Assembly (NCBI RefSeq): GCF_000058485.1
Contig: NC_008278.1
Coordinates: forward strand, 434,001 to 498,000
Reading direction: 5' to 3'
DNA from: Frankia alni ACN14a
GTDB taxonomy: Bacteria; Actinomycetota; Actinomycetes; Frankiales; Frankiaceae
Length of the DNA: 64,000 nucleotides
How positions within the stretch are numbered: position 1 is the first letter of the stretch; each line of letters begins with the position of its first letter. A program made the position numbers and the translations under genes. Shown here in pieces: positions 41,988 through 50,057 of this stretch. The notes below the pieces were generated by a model that saw nothing but the letters and a program-made list of their open reading frames with translations, was not told where the DNA came from and made no database searches.

Positions 41988-42431
41988 ATGGCGACCGAGG
42001 GTGTCGAGGGCATGGTCGTGGAGACCCACAACTGGGGCCGGGCGGCCAGGTTCTTCCAGGCCCTCGGGTTCACCCTGGAGTTCGAGACCGACCACGGCTC
42101 GGGGCTGCTGCGCGCCGGCGACGGTCCCTACGTCTTCCTGCGCGAGGTTCCCGCCGGCGAGGTGCCCCGGATCCAGCCCGTGCTGACGGTGGCCGACGCG
42201 GATGCCCTCCGCCTCGACCCCGCCGTCGAGGTGGTCACGCCGTTCGAGGAGACCCACTACGGCACCCGGGAGATGACCGTCCGCGATCCCGACGGACGCA
42301 CCTGGAGCCTCCAGGCCCCGACCGAGCCCACGCTGATGAGACTCGTCGACGAAGGCGACGGCGTGGTCGCCGCAGCCGCAGCCGACCTTCCGGTCCTGAC
42401 CGCCGACCAGGTCCGGGAGACGCAGGAGTGA
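41988..42431 (+). CDS. VOC family (glyoxalase-like) protein
   Basis: Single-module VOC protein of 147 residues: GMVVETHNWGRAARFFQALGFTLEFETDHGSGLL, then EMTVRDPDGRTWSLQ. The His in ETHNW and the Glu before MTV are candidate metal ligands. The start ATG at 41988 is one base after the ribbon-helix-helix gene's stop, with AAGGGG upstream. Ligand unknown; proteins of this type often sequester or modify small toxic molecules. The upstream DNA-binding protein probably controls the pair. Confidence 0.8.
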   Translation: MATEGVEGMVVETHNWGRAARFFQALGFTLEFETDHGSGLLRAGDGPYVFLREVPAGEVPRIQPVLTVADADALRLDPAVEVVTPFEETHYGTREMTVRDPDGRTWSLQAPTEPTLMRLVDEGDGVVAAAAADLPVLTADQVRETQE

Positions 42432-42806
42432 ACCCGGCGGTGAACGTGGTCGACCTCATCGTGGTGGTGGCCGCCCGACCCCGACGAGCCTGGATCAGCG
42501 GGTCGCGGTGACCTACGAGGTCGTCGGGGTCAGCGTGGAGCAGCTCGAGGGCTGACGCCGGTCCGCCGGCGGGTTCGCGCCGCGTCGGGTCCTGCTCGGG
42601 AGCGATGCTCCTTGCTCCCGGACGAGGCGCCGAACTACGGTGCTGGTGGGAGCAAGTTGCCGGACAACGCCGTTGTCGATCACGATCGGGGTGGGCGGTC
42701 TTCGGCGCGCGGACGGGGCGGTTGCTGCCGTGGTCTCCTGGTCCCAGGCCGAGCCGCCCCCGGCGCCCGAGCAAGGGCTGTCCCAGCCCGAGAGGACGAG
42801 GCCGGC
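42432..42806. other. 375-bp interval without a recognised gene
   Basis: A GTG at 42428 overlaps the VOC stop (GTGA) and opens 27 codons only. A different frame then reads TSLDQRVAVTYEVVGVSVEQLEG before a stop near 42555, which could be the end of a decayed small gene. From 42556 to 42806 I see only the upstream region of the DUF35 gene. Confidence 0.3.
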
Positions 42807-43250
42807 ATGACGCAGCAGGCGGACTTAGCGAGGCCCGCGCCCCCCGAGATGGTGATCGACGCGTTGAGCGCGCCGTTCTGGGCCGCGGCGCGGGAGCGCA
42901 GGCTGGAGCTCCAGCGCTGCCAGGACTGCGGCCTGTTCATCCACCTCCCACGACCGGTCTGCCGGCGCTGCGGCTCCTTCCGCTTCGCGTACGAGCCGGT
43001 GTCCGGGCGGGGTTCGGTCTACAGCTTCACCGAGACGCGCCGGGTGTTCCATCCGTTCTTCGCCGACCGGGTGCCGTACCTGCTCGCGTCGATCGAGCTC
43101 GCCGAGCAGGCGGGTCTGCGGATGCTGTCCAACCTGGTGGGGATCGCCGAGCCCGACGTCCGGTTCGGGATGCCGGTCGAGGTCACCTTCGAGGACCTCT
43201 CCCCGGACCTGACGATCCCGGTGTTCGCGCCCGCGGGGAGCCTCGCGTGA
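42807..43250 (+). CDS. Zn-ribbon/OB-fold acyl-CoA-associated protein (DUF35)
   Basis: Protein of 147 residues. The zinc ribbon is CQDCGLFIHLPRPVCRRCGS (four Cys), followed by an OB-fold: GSVYSFTETRRVFHPFF and NLVGI. DUF35 proteins bind CoA thioesters and form complexes with thiolase-like proteins, for example in retro-aldol cleavage of steroid side chains or related chain shortening. The stop overlaps the start of the thiolase gene (TGATG), so the pair is stoichiometrically coupled. The ATG at 42807 has GAGGACGAGG upstream. Confidence 0.88.
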   Translation: MTQQADLARPAPPEMVIDALSAPFWAAARERRLELQRCQDCGLFIHLPRPVCRRCGSFRFAYEPVSGRGSVYSFTETRRVFHPFFADRVPYLLASIELAEQAGLRMLSNLVGIAEPDVRFGMPVEVTFEDLSPDLTIPVFAPAGSLA

Positions 43251-44377
43251 TGGCCGGGCGCCGGGTCGCGATCGTCGGCGTCGGCTACTCCGACGCCGGG
43301 CGTCGCACGGGGTTGAGCGAACGCCACCACGCCGCCCAGGCGGCCCGTGCGGCCCTCGCGGACGCCGGGCTCGAGTCGGCCGACATCGACGGCCTGACCA
43401 CCTGGGGCGGCAACCCGATCGACTTCGCGCACATGCTCGGCTTCTCGCCGCTGCGCTGGCACCTCGACGTCGGCATCTCGCCGGCCTTCATCAGCCCGGC
43501 CATCCACGCCGCGCACGCGGTCGCCAGCGGCCAGGCCGACACGGTCGTGGCGATGCGGGTGATCCTGCAGCAGCCGAGCCGGGCCAATCTGTGGGCCGGC
43601 GGGACCGGGATGGCCTTCGACGCGCAGTTCCAGCACCCGTTCGGCGACCTGATGCCGGCGCAGTGGGCCGGGCTGCTGACCAACCGTTACCTGCACGAGT
43701 CCGACGCGACCGAGGAGGACTTCGCGAACTTCGCCGTCACCCAGCGCGCCTACGCCGCGAAGAATCCCGAGGCGCTGATCCGGGAGCCGTTGACGGTCGA
43801 GGACTACCTCGCCGCGCCCTACATCAGCAAGCCGCTGCGGCTGCTCGACTGCGACTACCCCTGCGACTCGGGCGCGGCCGTCATCTTCACCACCGAGGAG
43901 CGCGCCCGCGACCTGCGGCAGAAGCCGGTGTTCGTCGAGGCGACCGCGCTCTCGGCCACCCACGACATGACCTTCGAGCTGCTGCCCGACATGGTCCGGA
44001 CGTCCCCGGTGCACTGCCTGCGGGAGCTGTGGTCCCACACCGACCTGACCGCCGCCGACCTCGACTGCGCCCAGCTCTACGACGGCTTCAGCGTCATCAC
44101 CCTGCAGTGGTTGGAGGCGCTCGGGGTCTGCGAGCCGGGGCAGGCCGGTCCGTTCGTCAGTAGCGGCGGGACCAGCCTCACCGGCGCGCTGCCCACGAAC
44201 ACCGACGGCGGCGCGTGCAACGTGGGCCGCCGCCACGGCGCGAACTTCTGCATCGAGGCGACCCGGCAACTGCGCGGCGGCCAGTCGGGTGAACGCCAGG
44301 TCGCCGACGCCGAGGTCGCGCTCTGGGCCAACGCGGTCGGCCCCTTCACCGGCGCGATGCTGCTCACCGGCGCGTAA
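43250..44377 (+). CDS. Thiolase-like lipid-transfer-type protein (Ltp2-like aldolase partner of DUF35)
   Basis: Thiolase-fold protein of 375 residues. It begins RRVAIVGVGYSDAGRRTG, contains AIHAAHAVASGQADTVVAMR where thiolases place the nucleophile loop, and ends with NTDGGACNVGRRHGANFCIE followed by VALWANAVGPFTGAMLLT. I do not see the standard catalytic Cys of degradative thiolases, as in the SCP-x/Ltp2 group. With DUF35 it probably forms a CoA-thioester aldolase or thiolase complex. The ATG at 43250 overlaps the DUF35 stop by one base; GTG at 43247 would add one residue. The stop codon lies within the first unit of a tandem repeat. Confidence 0.85.
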   Translation: MAGRRVAIVGVGYSDAGRRTGLSERHHAAQAARAALADAGLESADIDGLTTWGGNPIDFAHMLGFSPLRWHLDVGISPAFISPAIHAAHAVASGQADTVVAMRVILQQPSRANLWAGGTGMAFDAQFQHPFGDLMPAQWAGLLTNRYLHESDATEEDFANFAVTQRAYAAKNPEALIREPLTVEDYLAAPYISKPLRLLDCDYPCDSGAAVIFTTEERARDLRQKPVFVEATALSATHDMTFELLPDMVRTSPVHCLRELWSHTDLTAADLDCAQLYDGFSVITLQWLEALGVCEPGQAGPFVSSGGTSLTGALPTNTDGGACNVGRRHGANFCIEATRQLRGGQSGERQVADAEVALWANAVGPFTGAMLLTGA

Positions 44378-44475
44378 CCGGCTTCCCGGGGCGTAACCGG
44401 CTCCGGGGCGTAACCGGCTCCGGGGCGTAACCGGCTCCGTGGCATGAGCGGCTCCGTGGCGAACCGGCTCACCGG
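44372..44475. repeat. Tandem 17-bp repeats directly after the thiolase gene
   Basis: Units of GCGTAACCGGCTCCGGG start at 44391, 44408 and 44425, preceded by a 19-bp variant at 44372 and followed by diverged 17-bp copies at 44442 and 44459. The TAA of the first unit is the thiolase stop codon. A second short repeat (CGGGCACCCGT-like) continues to the helicase stop at 44568. Confidence 0.8.
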
Positions 44476-44567
44476 CGGGCAGGCGCGGCAGGGTCCGCCG
44501 GCCCGTGCGCACCCGGCCCGCGGGCACCCGTCACGGGCACCCGGCCCGCGGGCACCCGTCGCGGGCG

Positions 44568-46394
44568 CTAGCGACTGTCCTGGCGCTCGCGACGGATGGC
44601 GACCCGGCGACCCTTGATGGTGCTTCCGCGCAACGACGCGATCACCTCGTCGGCCGCGCCGTCGGGCACCTCGACGAGCGAGAACCGCTGCGCGATCTCG
44701 ATGGCGCCGATGTCGCGGCCCGACAACCGGGTCTCCCCGGTGATCGCGCCGACGAGGTCCTGCGGCCGGACGCCGGCGCCGCGGCCCGCACCGACGAACA
44801 ACCGGGCCATGCCCCCGCTCGCCGGTCGGGGTCGCCGCTCCCGGCGGCCGGCGCCGTCGCGTCCCGTCCGTTCGCCGCGCGCGTCGGTCGCCGGCGGCAG
44901 GTCGGGGATGTCGTCGGCGTCGTTCGGCACGAAGCTGGCGTCGTGGGCGAGCTTCACGGCCGCGAGCGCGATCTCCATGGGGTCGAACTCGTCGGTGAGC
45001 GTCTCAACGACGACGCGGAACCGCTCCAGATCGTCCTCGAGCAGGCTCTCCTGCAACGCGGCACGGGTCAGTTCCAGCCGCCGGGCGTGCAGATCGGCGA
45101 CGGTGGGCACCTTCTCGACGGCGATCCGCTGCCGGGTGACCCGCTCGATCGTCTTGAGCATCCGGTGCTCGCGCGGCTCCGCCAGGGTGATGGCCACCCC
45201 CTCGCGGCCGGCCCGCCCGACCCGGCCGATCCGGTGGACGTAGGAGTCCGGCGCCGACGGGACGCTGTAGTTCACCACGTGGGTGAGCTGCTCGAAGTCC
45301 AGGCCGCGGGCGGCGACGTCGGTCGCGACGAGCAGGTCGGCCGTCGCTGTGCGCAGCCGCTCCATCACCCGTTCCCGCTGCTCCTGGCTCATCCCGCCGT
45401 GCAGGGACTCCGCCCGGTAGCCACGCCCGTTGAGCGAGTCGGCGAGCTGGTCGACCTCCTCTCGGGTGCGACAGAACACGATCGCCGACCGGGGCGACTC
45501 GACGTCGAGGATGCGGCCGAGCGCCGCCGTCTTGTAGGCCCGCGGGACCACGTAGGAGACCTGCCGGACCAGCGGCGCCGCGCCCGGCTCCGGCGCCGCG
45601 CGGCCGATCTGGATGCGGACCGGATCGCGCAGGTGGCGCCGGGCGATCTGGTCCATCCGCGGCGGTAACGTCGCCGAGAACAGCACGGTCTGGCGCTTCT
45701 GCGGTGCCTGCTCGAGGATCGCGTCGATGTCCTCGGCGAAGCCCATGTCGAGCATCTCGTCGGCCTCGTCGAGGACGACGGTGTGCAGGCCGTCGAGCCG
45801 CAGCGTCCCGCGACCCATGTGATCGAGCGCGCGGCCGGGCGTGGCGACCACGACGTCGACGCCCTGCACCAGCGCGCGCACCTGCCGGCCGATCGGAGCC
45901 CCGCCGTACACCGGCAGGACCCGGGCGCCGAGGTCGCGACCGTACCGGTGGATCGCCTCGGACACCTGGACGGCGAGTTCCCGGGTCGGGACGAGCACCA
46001 GGGCCTGCGGGCCATGGTCGCCGGTGCGGTCATCGGTCAGGCGGTGCAGCAGGGGGAGGGCGAACGCCGCGGTCTTTCCGGTGCCGGTCGCCGCCTGTCC
46101 GAGCAGGTCGCGGCCCGCGACCAGGGGCGGAACGGCCTCCCGCTGGATCGGCGTCGGCTCCTCGTACCCGAGGGCGGCGAGGCTGCGCAGCAGTTCGGGC
46201 CGCAGCGCCAGCTCGGCGAAGCCGGCCACGTCCTCGGCCGGGTCGATGTCTCCGGCCGGGGCCATGTCTCCGGCCGGCTCGACGTCTCCGGCCGGCTCGA
46301 CGTCTCCTGCCGGGTTGCCCCGTGCCGGGCCGACCTCCCTGGCCTGGGCCTCGTCCCCCGCCGGGTCCGGTTCCGGATCGGTGGTCGAGCTCAT
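44568..46394 (-). CDS. deaD: DEAD-box ATP-dependent RNA helicase with DbpA-type RNA-binding domain
   Basis: RNA helicase of 608 residues that remodels structured RNA, often in the cold or during ribosome assembly. All core motifs are present: YEEPTPIQREAV (Q), ATGTGKT (I), PTRELA, TPGR, DEAD (II), SAT (III), ATDVAARGLD (V), HRIGRVGRAG (VI). The C-terminus has the DbpA-like RNA-binding fold (DIGAIEIAQRFSLVEVPDGA, then KGRRVAIRRER). Residues about 22–50 are hexapeptide repeats (AGDVEP, AGDVEP, AGDMAP, AGDIDP). The ATG at 46394 has GGGGG six bases upstream; ATG at 46400 lies too near it. Confidence 0.93.
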   Translation of the reverse strand: MSSTTDPEPDPAGDEAQAREVGPARGNPAGDVEPAGDVEPAGDMAPAGDIDPAEDVAGFAELALRPELLRSLAALGYEEPTPIQREAVPPLVAGRDLLGQAATGTGKTAAFALPLLHRLTDDRTGDHGPQALVLVPTRELAVQVSEAIHRYGRDLGARVLPVYGGAPIGRQVRALVQGVDVVVATPGRALDHMGRGTLRLDGLHTVVLDEADEMLDMGFAEDIDAILEQAPQKRQTVLFSATLPPRMDQIARRHLRDPVRIQIGRAAPEPGAAPLVRQVSYVVPRAYKTAALGRILDVESPRSAIVFCRTREEVDQLADSLNGRGYRAESLHGGMSQEQRERVMERLRTATADLLVATDVAARGLDFEQLTHVVNYSVPSAPDSYVHRIGRVGRAGREGVAITLAEPREHRMLKTIERVTRQRIAVEKVPTVADLHARRLELTRAALQESLLEDDLERFRVVVETLTDEFDPMEIALAAVKLAHDASFVPNDADDIPDLPPATDARGERTGRDGAGRRERRPRPASGGMARLFVGAGRGAGVRPQDLVGAITGETRLSGRDIGAIEIAQRFSLVEVPDGAADEVIASLRGSTIKGRRVAIRRERQDSR

Positions 46395-46940
46395 ACGCAT
46401 CCCCCAGTCGCGACTTCTGTGATCCGGGCATCCGCGCTGGTGCCGGCAGGTCTGCTCCGAAGGTAGTCGCTTGCCCCGCGCGGATGCGGCGGGCCGTGCG
46501 GGGGGACTCCCGGCAGCGACCTCGCCGCCCGGCGTCCGCCGCCTCCGGCCCGCCGCCGGAGCGGGCCACACTACGGCAAGAATCCGGACGGAAACGGTCT
46601 GCTGTGGACCTGACGGTCAGGTCGGAGTGGGTGAACGGTGGACGATCGTGGCCTGGGAACTGCTCGACCCGGGGTCGTGCTCGCCCATCACCGGCACCCC
46701 GACCCGGCGCAGCCCGCTCCCGACGACACGCACGTCCACACCTACGGCGGACTCGCCCGCAAGCGTCAGCCCGGGGCCGGGACGCGCGGCGGGGTTCCGC
46801 GGTGCTCTTCTGCGGCAGACACCGCGCTGGTGTATGACTCAGTTAGCTATCACCGTCGCGGATGAAGATTGTCTTTGGTTCCCCGTGGCGTCGGCGCGGG
46901 CCCGCGGCGGGCGGCACCCGGAACGGCTGGGAGGTCGGAC
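46395..46940. other. 546-bp divergent spacer without a recognised gene
   Basis: Lies between the helicase and an acyl-CoA dehydrogenase gene. Helicase genes of this type often have long 5' leaders, so part of it may be untranslated RNA, but I cannot identify a structure. Short open frames here have neither good starts nor recognisable products. A less GC-rich patch at about 46830–46885 may carry the promoter of the dehydrogenase gene. Confidence 0.4.
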
Positions 46941-48089
46941 GTGGAACGAACCCTCTACGAGGATGATCACGAGCTGTTCCGGGAGTCGGTGCGGACGTTC
47001 GTCGAGCGGTTCGTCAGTCCCGGCTACAGTCAGTTCATCGCGGATCGGGTCATCGCCCGGGAGGTGTGGCACGAGGCGGGCCGTGCGGGCTTCCTCGGCC
47101 TCGGTGTCGACGAGGAGCACGGCGGCAGCGGCATCCACGACTACCGCTTCAACGCCGTCTGGGTCGAGGAGCTGTCGAAGGTCAGCGCCGGGGTCGCGTC
47201 GTCCTTCAGCGTCCACACCGACATCGTCGCGCCGTATGTGGCGGGCCTGACCACGCAGGATCAGCAGAAGCGCTGGCTGCCCGCCTTCTGCTCCGGCGAG
47301 ATGGTCGCCGCGATCGGGATGACGGAGCCGGCGGCCGGTTCCGATCTGGCCGCGTTGCGGACGACCGCGGTCCCGGACGGCTCGGACTGGATCATCAACG
47401 GGTCCAAGACCTTCATCACCAACGGCTACTCGGCCGATTTCGTGGTGCTGGCGGCGCGGACCGATCCCGGGGCGAAGGCCGCCCGCGGCATCACCCTGTT
47501 CGGGGTCACGGCGGACACCCCGGGATTCTCCCGGGGTCGTAAGCTGCACAAGGTCGGCCAGCCGGAATCCGACACGGCGGAGCTCTTCTTCACCGATATG
47601 CGGGTGCCGGCGGACGCGGTGATCGGTGAGGTCGACCGGGGATTCCCGCGCATGATGGAGCGGCTGCCGCAGGAACGCATCAGCGTCGCCGTCTCCAGCA
47701 TCGCCCACGCCACTCAGATCCTCGGCGAAACACTTGCCTACGTCGCCGAGCGCAAGGCGTTCGGCGCCGCCATCGGCAGCTTTCAGCACAACAAGTTCCT
47801 GCTGGCGGAGCTCGTCACGAAGATCGATGTCACCCAGGCGTTCGTAGATTCGTGCGTAGCGGCCCACAGTCGCGGAAATCTTTCCGCCGTCGACGCGGCG
47901 AAGGCGAAATGGTGGTCCTCCGAAGTCCAGAATGCCGTCCTGGATGCCTGCGTGCAGCTCCACGGCGGCTACGGTTACATGACCGAGTACCGAGCCGCGC
48001 AGGCCTGGATGGACGGTCGGGTCACGAAGATCTGGGCGGGCACCAACGAGATCATGAAAGAGATCATCGGACGCAGCCTCGGCTTCTGA
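46941..48089 (+). CDS. Acyl-CoA dehydrogenase, long-chain/isovaleryl-like
   Basis: FAD enzyme of 382 residues. Motifs are AIGMTEPAAGSDLAALRTTA, INGSKTFITNGYSADFVV, AERKAFGAAIGSFQHNKF, LHGGYGYMTEYRAAQAWMD and, at the end, KIWAGTNEIMKEIIGRSLGF. The usual C-terminal Glu of medium-chain enzymes is Ala (WAGT). The catalytic base is then expected in RLPQERISVAVSSIAHA, as in long-chain and isovaleryl-CoA dehydrogenases. GTG at 46941 has GGGAGG six bases upstream. No electron-transfer flavoprotein gene is adjacent. Confidence 0.9.
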   Translation: MERTLYEDDHELFRESVRTFVERFVSPGYSQFIADRVIAREVWHEAGRAGFLGLGVDEEHGGSGIHDYRFNAVWVEELSKVSAGVASSFSVHTDIVAPYVAGLTTQDQQKRWLPAFCSGEMVAAIGMTEPAAGSDLAALRTTAVPDGSDWIINGSKTFITNGYSADFVVLAARTDPGAKAARGITLFGVTADTPGFSRGRKLHKVGQPESDTAELFFTDMRVPADAVIGEVDRGFPRMMERLPQERISVAVSSIAHATQILGETLAYVAERKAFGAAIGSFQHNKFLLAELVTKIDVTQAFVDSCVAAHSRGNLSAVDAAKAKWWSSEVQNAVLDACVQLHGGYGYMTEYRAAQAWMDGRVTKIWAGTNEIMKEIIGRSLGF

Positions 48090-48173
48090 GCCCCGCGGCG
48101 ACCCCTCCCGCTCGTCTCCCCCGAGCTGGGAGGAGCGTCGCAGGCACGTACGCGGCCAACCGTGCCCGGATCG

Positions 48174-48587
48174 TCAGGCGTTCCGGTACACCAGGTAGAC
48201 GTACTTGCCGCCGGCGCCCTTGTTCAGGTCGACGTCGATGCGTCGCCAGGGCGCCTGCGGCTGGATCCCGCTGTTGTCGCCGAGAATGACGTCCAGATCG
48301 TCGATCGGGCTACCCAGGTGGGCTTCGCGCGTGAAGGCGGCGTAGATGTAGGCGCCGCCCGCGCCCTTGTTCAGGTCGACATCGATCCGGTGGTAGCTCG
48401 GCGGCGCCGACTCGTCCTTGCTCAGCAAAAAGATGATGTTTGTGATGGGCGCGCCGGAACCTTTTTCGTAGGCGAAATACAGATAGGCGCCCCCCGCGCC
48501 GGCGTTGAGATCCTTACCGATCTTGATCCAGCCGTCCGGTGTCGGCTCGTCGTCGACGAGTACGGTCAGGTTCGTGACTCCACTCAT
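48174..48587 (-). CDS. Small MABP-type β-prism protein with three internal repeats
   Basis: Protein of 137 residues built from three copies of one motif: IKIGKDLNAGAGGAYLYFAY, HRIDVDLNKGAGGAYIYAAF and RRIDVDLNKGAGGKYVYLVY. This DLNxGAGGxYxY pattern is that of the MABP (MVB12-associated β-prism) domain, which in eukaryotes binds membranes and in some bacteria accompanies pore-forming proteins. The three repeats would complete one β-prism, so this is a stand-alone domain. No signal peptide is seen. The ATG at 48587 has GGGGG eight bases upstream; ATG at 48602 is an alternative. It is separated from DUF72 by 185 bp and is probably a single-gene unit. Function unknown. Confidence 0.75.
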   Translation of the reverse strand: MSGVTNLTVLVDDEPTPDGWIKIGKDLNAGAGGAYLYFAYEKGSGAPITNIIFLLSKDESAPPSYHRIDVDLNKGAGGAYIYAAFTREAHLGSPIDDLDVILGDNSGIQPQAPWRRIDVDLNKGAGGKYVYLVYRNA

Positions 48588-48772
48588 GTGAACATCCCCC
48601 ATGCTGGTCGGCACACCCGATATCGGCATCCTGGCACGGAGAATCCGGCCTCGTCCACGGAAAAGGGAGATTATCGGGGCTTGTTGGCAGCAGTCCGGCC
48701 TCGGTATTTCGCGGCCGGGCAACAAAGCCGTCACACGGGGCCGTGGAGGTGGCCCGGCTTGGGCCCGCTCGG

Positions 48773-49624
48773 CTAGAAGAGGGTCGCGGGCTCGGTCGGT
48801 CTCGGCCGCGGCAGGGCCGCCAGCGCGGGCACGCGTGCCCGTACCTCGTCGTGGAAGCGGCGGGCGAGTTCCGGGGCGTCGGCGTTGTCGGGGGTGTGGA
48901 GGAAGACGGTGGGGGAGCGGCCCTCGCGCAGCCAGTCGACGACGACGTCGATCCAGCCTTGCCACCCCTCGATCGTCCGCGCGGAATCGTCGCGGCCGAG
49001 GTAGCGGACGATCGGCCGGTCGGTCAGCGCGACCGACCGCAGCGGCACGCGTGGCTTCTTCGCCCAGGCGTCCCGTTCGGCGTCGCTGGTCGGCGCGCTG
49101 CGGAAGAGGGCCGTGGTGTCGAAGGGAATCCATTCGGCGGCCGCGACGGCCAGGGCCGCCTCCAGCGTGCGCGCCGCCCGGTGGTCGTCGAAGAACGCCC
49201 GGTGGCGCACCTCGACGGCGTACCGGTGGGACCGGGGAAGCCGGCCGAGGAAGCGGGCGAGCGCGGGGACGTCGGTGGGCGCGAACGAACCCGGCAGCTG
49301 GATCCAGACCGCGTGGGCCCGCGGGCCGAGCGGCTCGATCGCCGCCAGGAAGGCGCCCAGGGCCTCGTCGACGTCGGTGAGCCGGCGTTCGTGGGTGATG
49401 ACCTTCGGCAGCTTGAGCACGAAGCGGAAGTCCGCATCGGTCTGCTGCGCCCACGAGGCCACGGTGTCCCGGGTCGGCGTCGCGTAGAAGGTGGTGTTCC
49501 CCTCGACCGCGTTGCACCAGCCGGCATAGTGCCGCAGGCGTTCGTGCGGCGGCAGCGGATGCGCGAGGAAACGCCCCTGCCAGGACTTGTGCGTCCACAT
49601 CGCGCATCCCACGTGCAACCGCAC
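48773..49624 (-). CDS. DUF72 family protein (YecE-like)
   Basis: TIM-barrel DUF72 protein of 283 residues. Family features are VGCAMWTHKSWQGRF at the N-terminus, then WCNAVEGNTTFYATP, FRFVLKLPKVITHERRL, VWIQLPGSF, YAVEVRHRAFF and VFLHTPDNADAPELARRF. GTG at 49624 is chosen (GGGAG seven bases upstream; it leads directly into the first strand). The reaction is unknown, though the fold suggests a phosphosugar- or nucleic-acid-related hydrolase. No operon partner is evident. Confidence 0.9.
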   Translation of the reverse strand: MRLHVGCAMWTHKSWQGRFLAHPLPPHERLRHYAGWCNAVEGNTTFYATPTRDTVASWAQQTDADFRFVLKLPKVITHERRLTDVDEALGAFLAAIEPLGPRAHAVWIQLPGSFAPTDVPALARFLGRLPRSHRYAVEVRHRAFFDDHRAARTLEAALAVAAAEWIPFDTTALFRSAPTSDAERDAWAKKPRVPLRSVALTDRPIVRYLGRDDSARTIEGWQGWIDVVVDWLREGRSPTVFLHTPDNADAPELARRFHDEVRARVPALAALPRPRPTEPATLF

Positions 49625-49819
49625 GACTCCGCTCCCTCTGTGCATCGACCTGTCAATCAACCTGTGCGTCAACACCCGACGTCGACGTTAGCCGGGCGGG
49701 TGGTCGAACCCGAAACTCGTCGCCGACCGGTCGACACGCGGATGTTCGACGAGCGCCACCGACCCGTAACAGCGGTGGCGGACAGTCGGAGGGCCCCACG
49801 GACGGAAGGAGAGTGCCGG

Positions 49820-49903
49820 ATGGTGCAGGACCGCCAGGTCGACGTGCGCCGCGACGTCCACCGGCACGCCTGGACCCGTGGGCGGGTCGCGCACGACGCC
49901 TGA
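49820..49903 (+). CDS. Possible 27-residue basic peptide
   Basis: ATG at 49820 has AAGGAG eight bases upstream, a better ribosome binding site than the following Rieske gene has, and ends in TGA at 49901–49903. The product is Arg/His/Asp-rich (DVRRDVHRHAWTRGRVAH). It could be a leader peptide for the oxygenase gene 155 bp downstream or chance. The rest of the interval 49625–50057 shows no gene. Confidence 0.3.
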   Translation: MVQDRQVDVRRDVHRHAWTRGRVAHDA

Positions 49904-50057
49904 CGACGACGACGTCCACACCCGGGCCTCCGGCGCCCCGCCCCACCCCGGCCGGCGCCGGCACGTGCGACGCCCGACTCCCGACGCCCGACGTCAGCCC
50001 ACCGATTCCTCGCCCGCGCGCCCGCAGACGCGCGGTCCCATCCTGCCGAGGCTTCCC

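Noticed and set aside
42428-42555. Frameshifted small gene after the VOC gene
   Set aside because: One frame stops after 27 codons and the continuing protein-like stretch is in another frame; too short to name, so reported only as an interval.
46638-46865. 75-codon plus-strand frame before the acyl-CoA dehydrogenase
   Set aside because: No ribosome binding site and no recognisable sequence pattern; treated as noncoding.
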